From NCBI GenBank assembly GCA_900768725.1, contig CAAGDU010000039.1, positions 1 to 7,914 of the forward strand: 7,914 bases of DNA. The letters are read 5' to 3'. The notes below the pieces were generated by a model. The model was not told where the DNA came from. It was given only the letters and a program-made list of their open reading frames with translations, and ran no database searches. Both the position numbers and the translations under genes were made by a program. The DNA is from Bacteroidales bacterium (GTDB lineage Bacteria; Bacteroidota; Bacteroidia; Bacteroidales; Paludibacteraceae). How positions within the stretch are numbered: the stretch's first letter is position 1; every line of letters begins with the position of its first letter. Of this stretch, positions 6,791 through 7,914 are shown one piece after another.

Positions 6791-6813
6791 ATCGTAATTT
6801 GAAAATCGTAATT
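6789..6813. repeat. Duplicated AAATCGTAATT spacer between mmdA and the OadG-type gene
   Basis: AAATCGTAATT occurs at 6789-6799 and again at 6803-6813, a 14-bp period, in the 36-nt gap before the ATG at 6827. The motif resembles the ATTGTCAA spacer of the preceding junction in composition and position, although it is not the same sequence. Confidence 0.6.
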
Positions 6814-6826
6814 CATAAATTCAGCT

Positions 6827-7201
6827 ATGTTATTGCTTGAAGTAACCCAACAAGTGGGCATAACCGGTCAAACCTGGTTCATCACGGGTGTCGGCTTCGG
6901 CATGGTGCTGTTGCTCCTATTTGTCTTCATATATATTATGAAGTTGATGGGATGGATCATGCGCCCGCGCGTGAAAGCTGTGAAGAAAGAGGCTGCCAAC
7001 GAAGAGCAAACTGAGTCGGTGGTGCACAAACAGCGTGAAGACCGCATCGTCCTCACGGGTGATGCCACCGCCGCTATCGCGCTCGCGTTGCACCTCTACT
7101 ACAACGGCGTGCACGATGAAGAAGACACCAAAATCACTATCCAACCCCACCGTACACAATGGAACAACAAGATGTACGGCATGAATAACTTACACAGATA
7201 A
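6827..7201 (+). CDS. OadG-family small membrane subunit of methylmalonyl-CoA decarboxylase (delta/gamma type)
   Basis: This 124-residue protein has one N-terminal membrane helix (about residues 17-42, TWFITGVGFGMVLLLLFVFI), a basic stretch just after it (RPRVKAVKK), a hydrophilic middle, and the C-terminal tail RTQWNNKMYGMNN characteristic of Bacteroidota OadG proteins. In sodium-pumping decarboxylases this subunit anchors the soluble carboxyltransferase to the membrane pump; in Veillonella the equivalent is MmdD. The segment DRIVLTGDATAAIALALHLYYNG (about 72-94) looks helical and may contact the carrier or the carboxyltransferase. It sits between mmdA and the biotin carrier, the usual position, 36 nt after mmdA and 6 nt before the next start. 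The family call is good even though such short proteins vary greatly. Confidence 0.9.
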   Translation: MLLLEVTQQVGITGQTWFITGVGFGMVLLLLFVFIYIMKLMGWIMRPRVKAVKKEAANEEQTESVVHKQREDRIVLTGDATAAIALALHLYYNGVHDEEDTKITIQPHRTQWNNKMYGMNNLHR

Positions 7202-7207
7202 ACCACA

Positions 7208-7914
7208 ATGAAAAAATTTAAGTTTACGATTGCCGGTCAACCCTACGACACGACCGTCAACGAGATAGAACCCAATGTATGCGAGGTAACGGTGAACGGT
7301 ACCGTTTTCCAAGTAGAGATTGAGAAACAAGAGACCGTCAAGAAGAAGCCTGTTGTGGCTCCGCGTCCCGCTGCTGCGGGTGCTGCTGCACCGACTGCTA
7401 AGCCCGCTGCTGCCCCTGCTGCCGCAGGCACTACAGTAGTGAAATCGCCGCTACCCGGTAGCATCGTGAAGGTAATGGTACAAGCCGGTCAGGACATCAA
7501 GAAAGGCGACACCCTCCTCACTATGGAGAGCATGAAAATGGAGAACGTGATTGCCTCCGAGGTAACCGGTAAGGTGAAGAACGTGCTTGTGCAGCCCGGT
7601 CAGAACGTGATGCAAGACGACAAACTCGTGGAGATAGAGGTGGCAGCCGCTGCGGCTCCTGCTCCTGCACCTGAGGCTCCAAAGCCTGCTCCCGCAGCAC
7701 CCAAAACAGAACCTGCTCCAGCACCTGCACCGAAAGCAGCGCCTGCTGCCGCTCCTGCCGGAGGGACAAAGATAACCTCTCCCCTGCCCGGCTCGGTTAT
7801 CAAAGTGCTGGTAAGCGAGGGACAAGCCGTGAAGAAAGGCGACACGCTGCTCACATTGGAGAGCATGAAGATGGAGAACGCCATCATGGCAGAGTGCGAT
7901 GGCACAGTAGCAAA
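7208..7914 (+). CDS. mmdC: Biotin carrier of methylmalonyl-CoA decarboxylase with two tandem biotinyl domains (3' end outside window)
   Basis: At least 235 residues are visible, with no stop before the window ends. The carrier shuttles the carboxyl group from the carboxyltransferase to the membrane pump on biotin. Residues 1-44 are an N-terminal beta segment (KFKFTIAGQPYDTTV, VCEVTVNGTVFQVEIEK) typical of Bacteroidales carriers. An Ala/Pro linker (about 49-75) precedes biotinyl domain 1 (about 79-145), with ESMKMEN and biotin-accepting K110. A second Ala/Pro/Lys linker (146-187) precedes biotinyl domain 2 (from about 188), with ESMKMEN and K221. The two modules are clear duplicates. Carriers of this family normally have a single domain (about 120-150 aa in total). 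The ATG at 7208 lies 6 nt after the OadG-type stop, so it is co-transcribed. The identity of the decarboxylase rests on the neighbours. Confidence 0.93.
   Translation, partial: MKKFKFTIAGQPYDTTVNEIEPNVCEVTVNGTVFQVEIEKQETVKKKPVVAPRPAAAGAAAPTAKPAAAPAAAGTTVVKSPLPGSIVKVMVQAGQDIKKGDTLLTMESMKMENVIASEVTGKVKNVLVQPGQNVMQDDKLVEIEVAAAAAPAPAPEAPKPAPAAPKTEPAPAPAPKAAPAAAPAGGTKITSPLPGSVIKVLVSEGQAVKKGDTLLTLESMKMENAIMAECDGTVA
7445..7576 (+). repeat. Biotinyl module copy 1 (codons 80-123 of the carrier)
   Basis: This is the first copy of an internal duplication. It encodes SPLPGS through the biotinylation motif to about V123. By hand alignment about 30 of 44 residues match copy 2, including SPLPGS, KKGDTLLT and ESMKMEN. 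Short runs such as AAGAAAGGCGACA and GAGAGCATGAA are identical in DNA, while many synonymous positions differ. Confidence 0.85.
7778..7909 (+). repeat. Biotinyl module copy 2 (codons 191-234 of the carrier)
   Basis: This is the second copy of the duplicated biotinyl module, offset by exactly 111 codons from copy 1 when measured between the two modified lysines (codons at 7535 and 7868). The C-terminal strands of this domain lie beyond the window, so its completeness cannot be confirmed. Confidence 0.82.

Noticed and set aside
7243..7905. Several minus-strand Ala/Gly/Ser/Arg-rich frames at the right end
   Set aside because: They arise from the GC-rich Ala/Pro linkers of the biotin carrier on the opposite strand. 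The + strand frame is the real gene, running off the window end.

Overview
The window looks like a Bacteroidales chromosome, plausibly close to Prevotellaceae or Bacteroidaceae. The evidence is the presence of Bacteroidota-only protein families (DUF4831, and DUF4835/PorD), a SusA-like periplasmic amylase, a complete Bacteroidota-type promoter (TTG, 20 nt, TAACTTTG), few recognisable Shine-Dalgarno sequences, AT-rich gene leaders, and methylmalonyl-CoA decarboxylase genes of the succinate-to-propionate route. All real genes lie on the + strand. The species cannot be named from the sequence alone.

Region 1 (1-2365) is a tight three-gene cluster: the 3' end of a cytoplasmic protein with a weak resemblance to the C-terminus of patatin-like phospholipases, an exported DUF4831 protein with a lipobox-like signal, and an exported DUF4835/PorD-family protein that overlaps the previous gene by 8 nt. 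Region 2 (2366-2711) is non-coding. It holds several degenerate GC-rich palindromic units, then a ladder of 8-bp A/T-rich tandem repeats that ends next to the following gene. Region 3 (2712-4562) is a complete SusA-like GH13 alpha-amylase/neopullulanase with a signal peptide and all four GH13 core motifs. A clear intrinsic terminator (4608-4641) closes it.

Region 4 (4697-7914) is a promoter followed by a propionate-forming operon: methylmalonyl-CoA epimerase, the carboxyltransferase subunit of methylmalonyl-CoA decarboxylase, a small OadG-type membrane subunit, and the biotin carrier, which runs off the window. The expected next gene, the Na+-pumping membrane beta subunit, lies outside. Together these genes would convert (R)-methylmalonyl-CoA from the B12-dependent mutase to the (S)-epimer and decarboxylate it to propionyl-CoA while exporting sodium. 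Starch breakdown upstream and propionate formation downstream fit a saccharolytic gut or rumen anaerobe, but the terminator separates them transcriptionally.

The most unusual feature is the biotin carrier. It has two tandem biotinyl domains, each with an intact ESMKMEN biotinylation motif (K110 and K221), joined by long Ala/Pro linkers. The usual decarboxylase carrier has one such domain.
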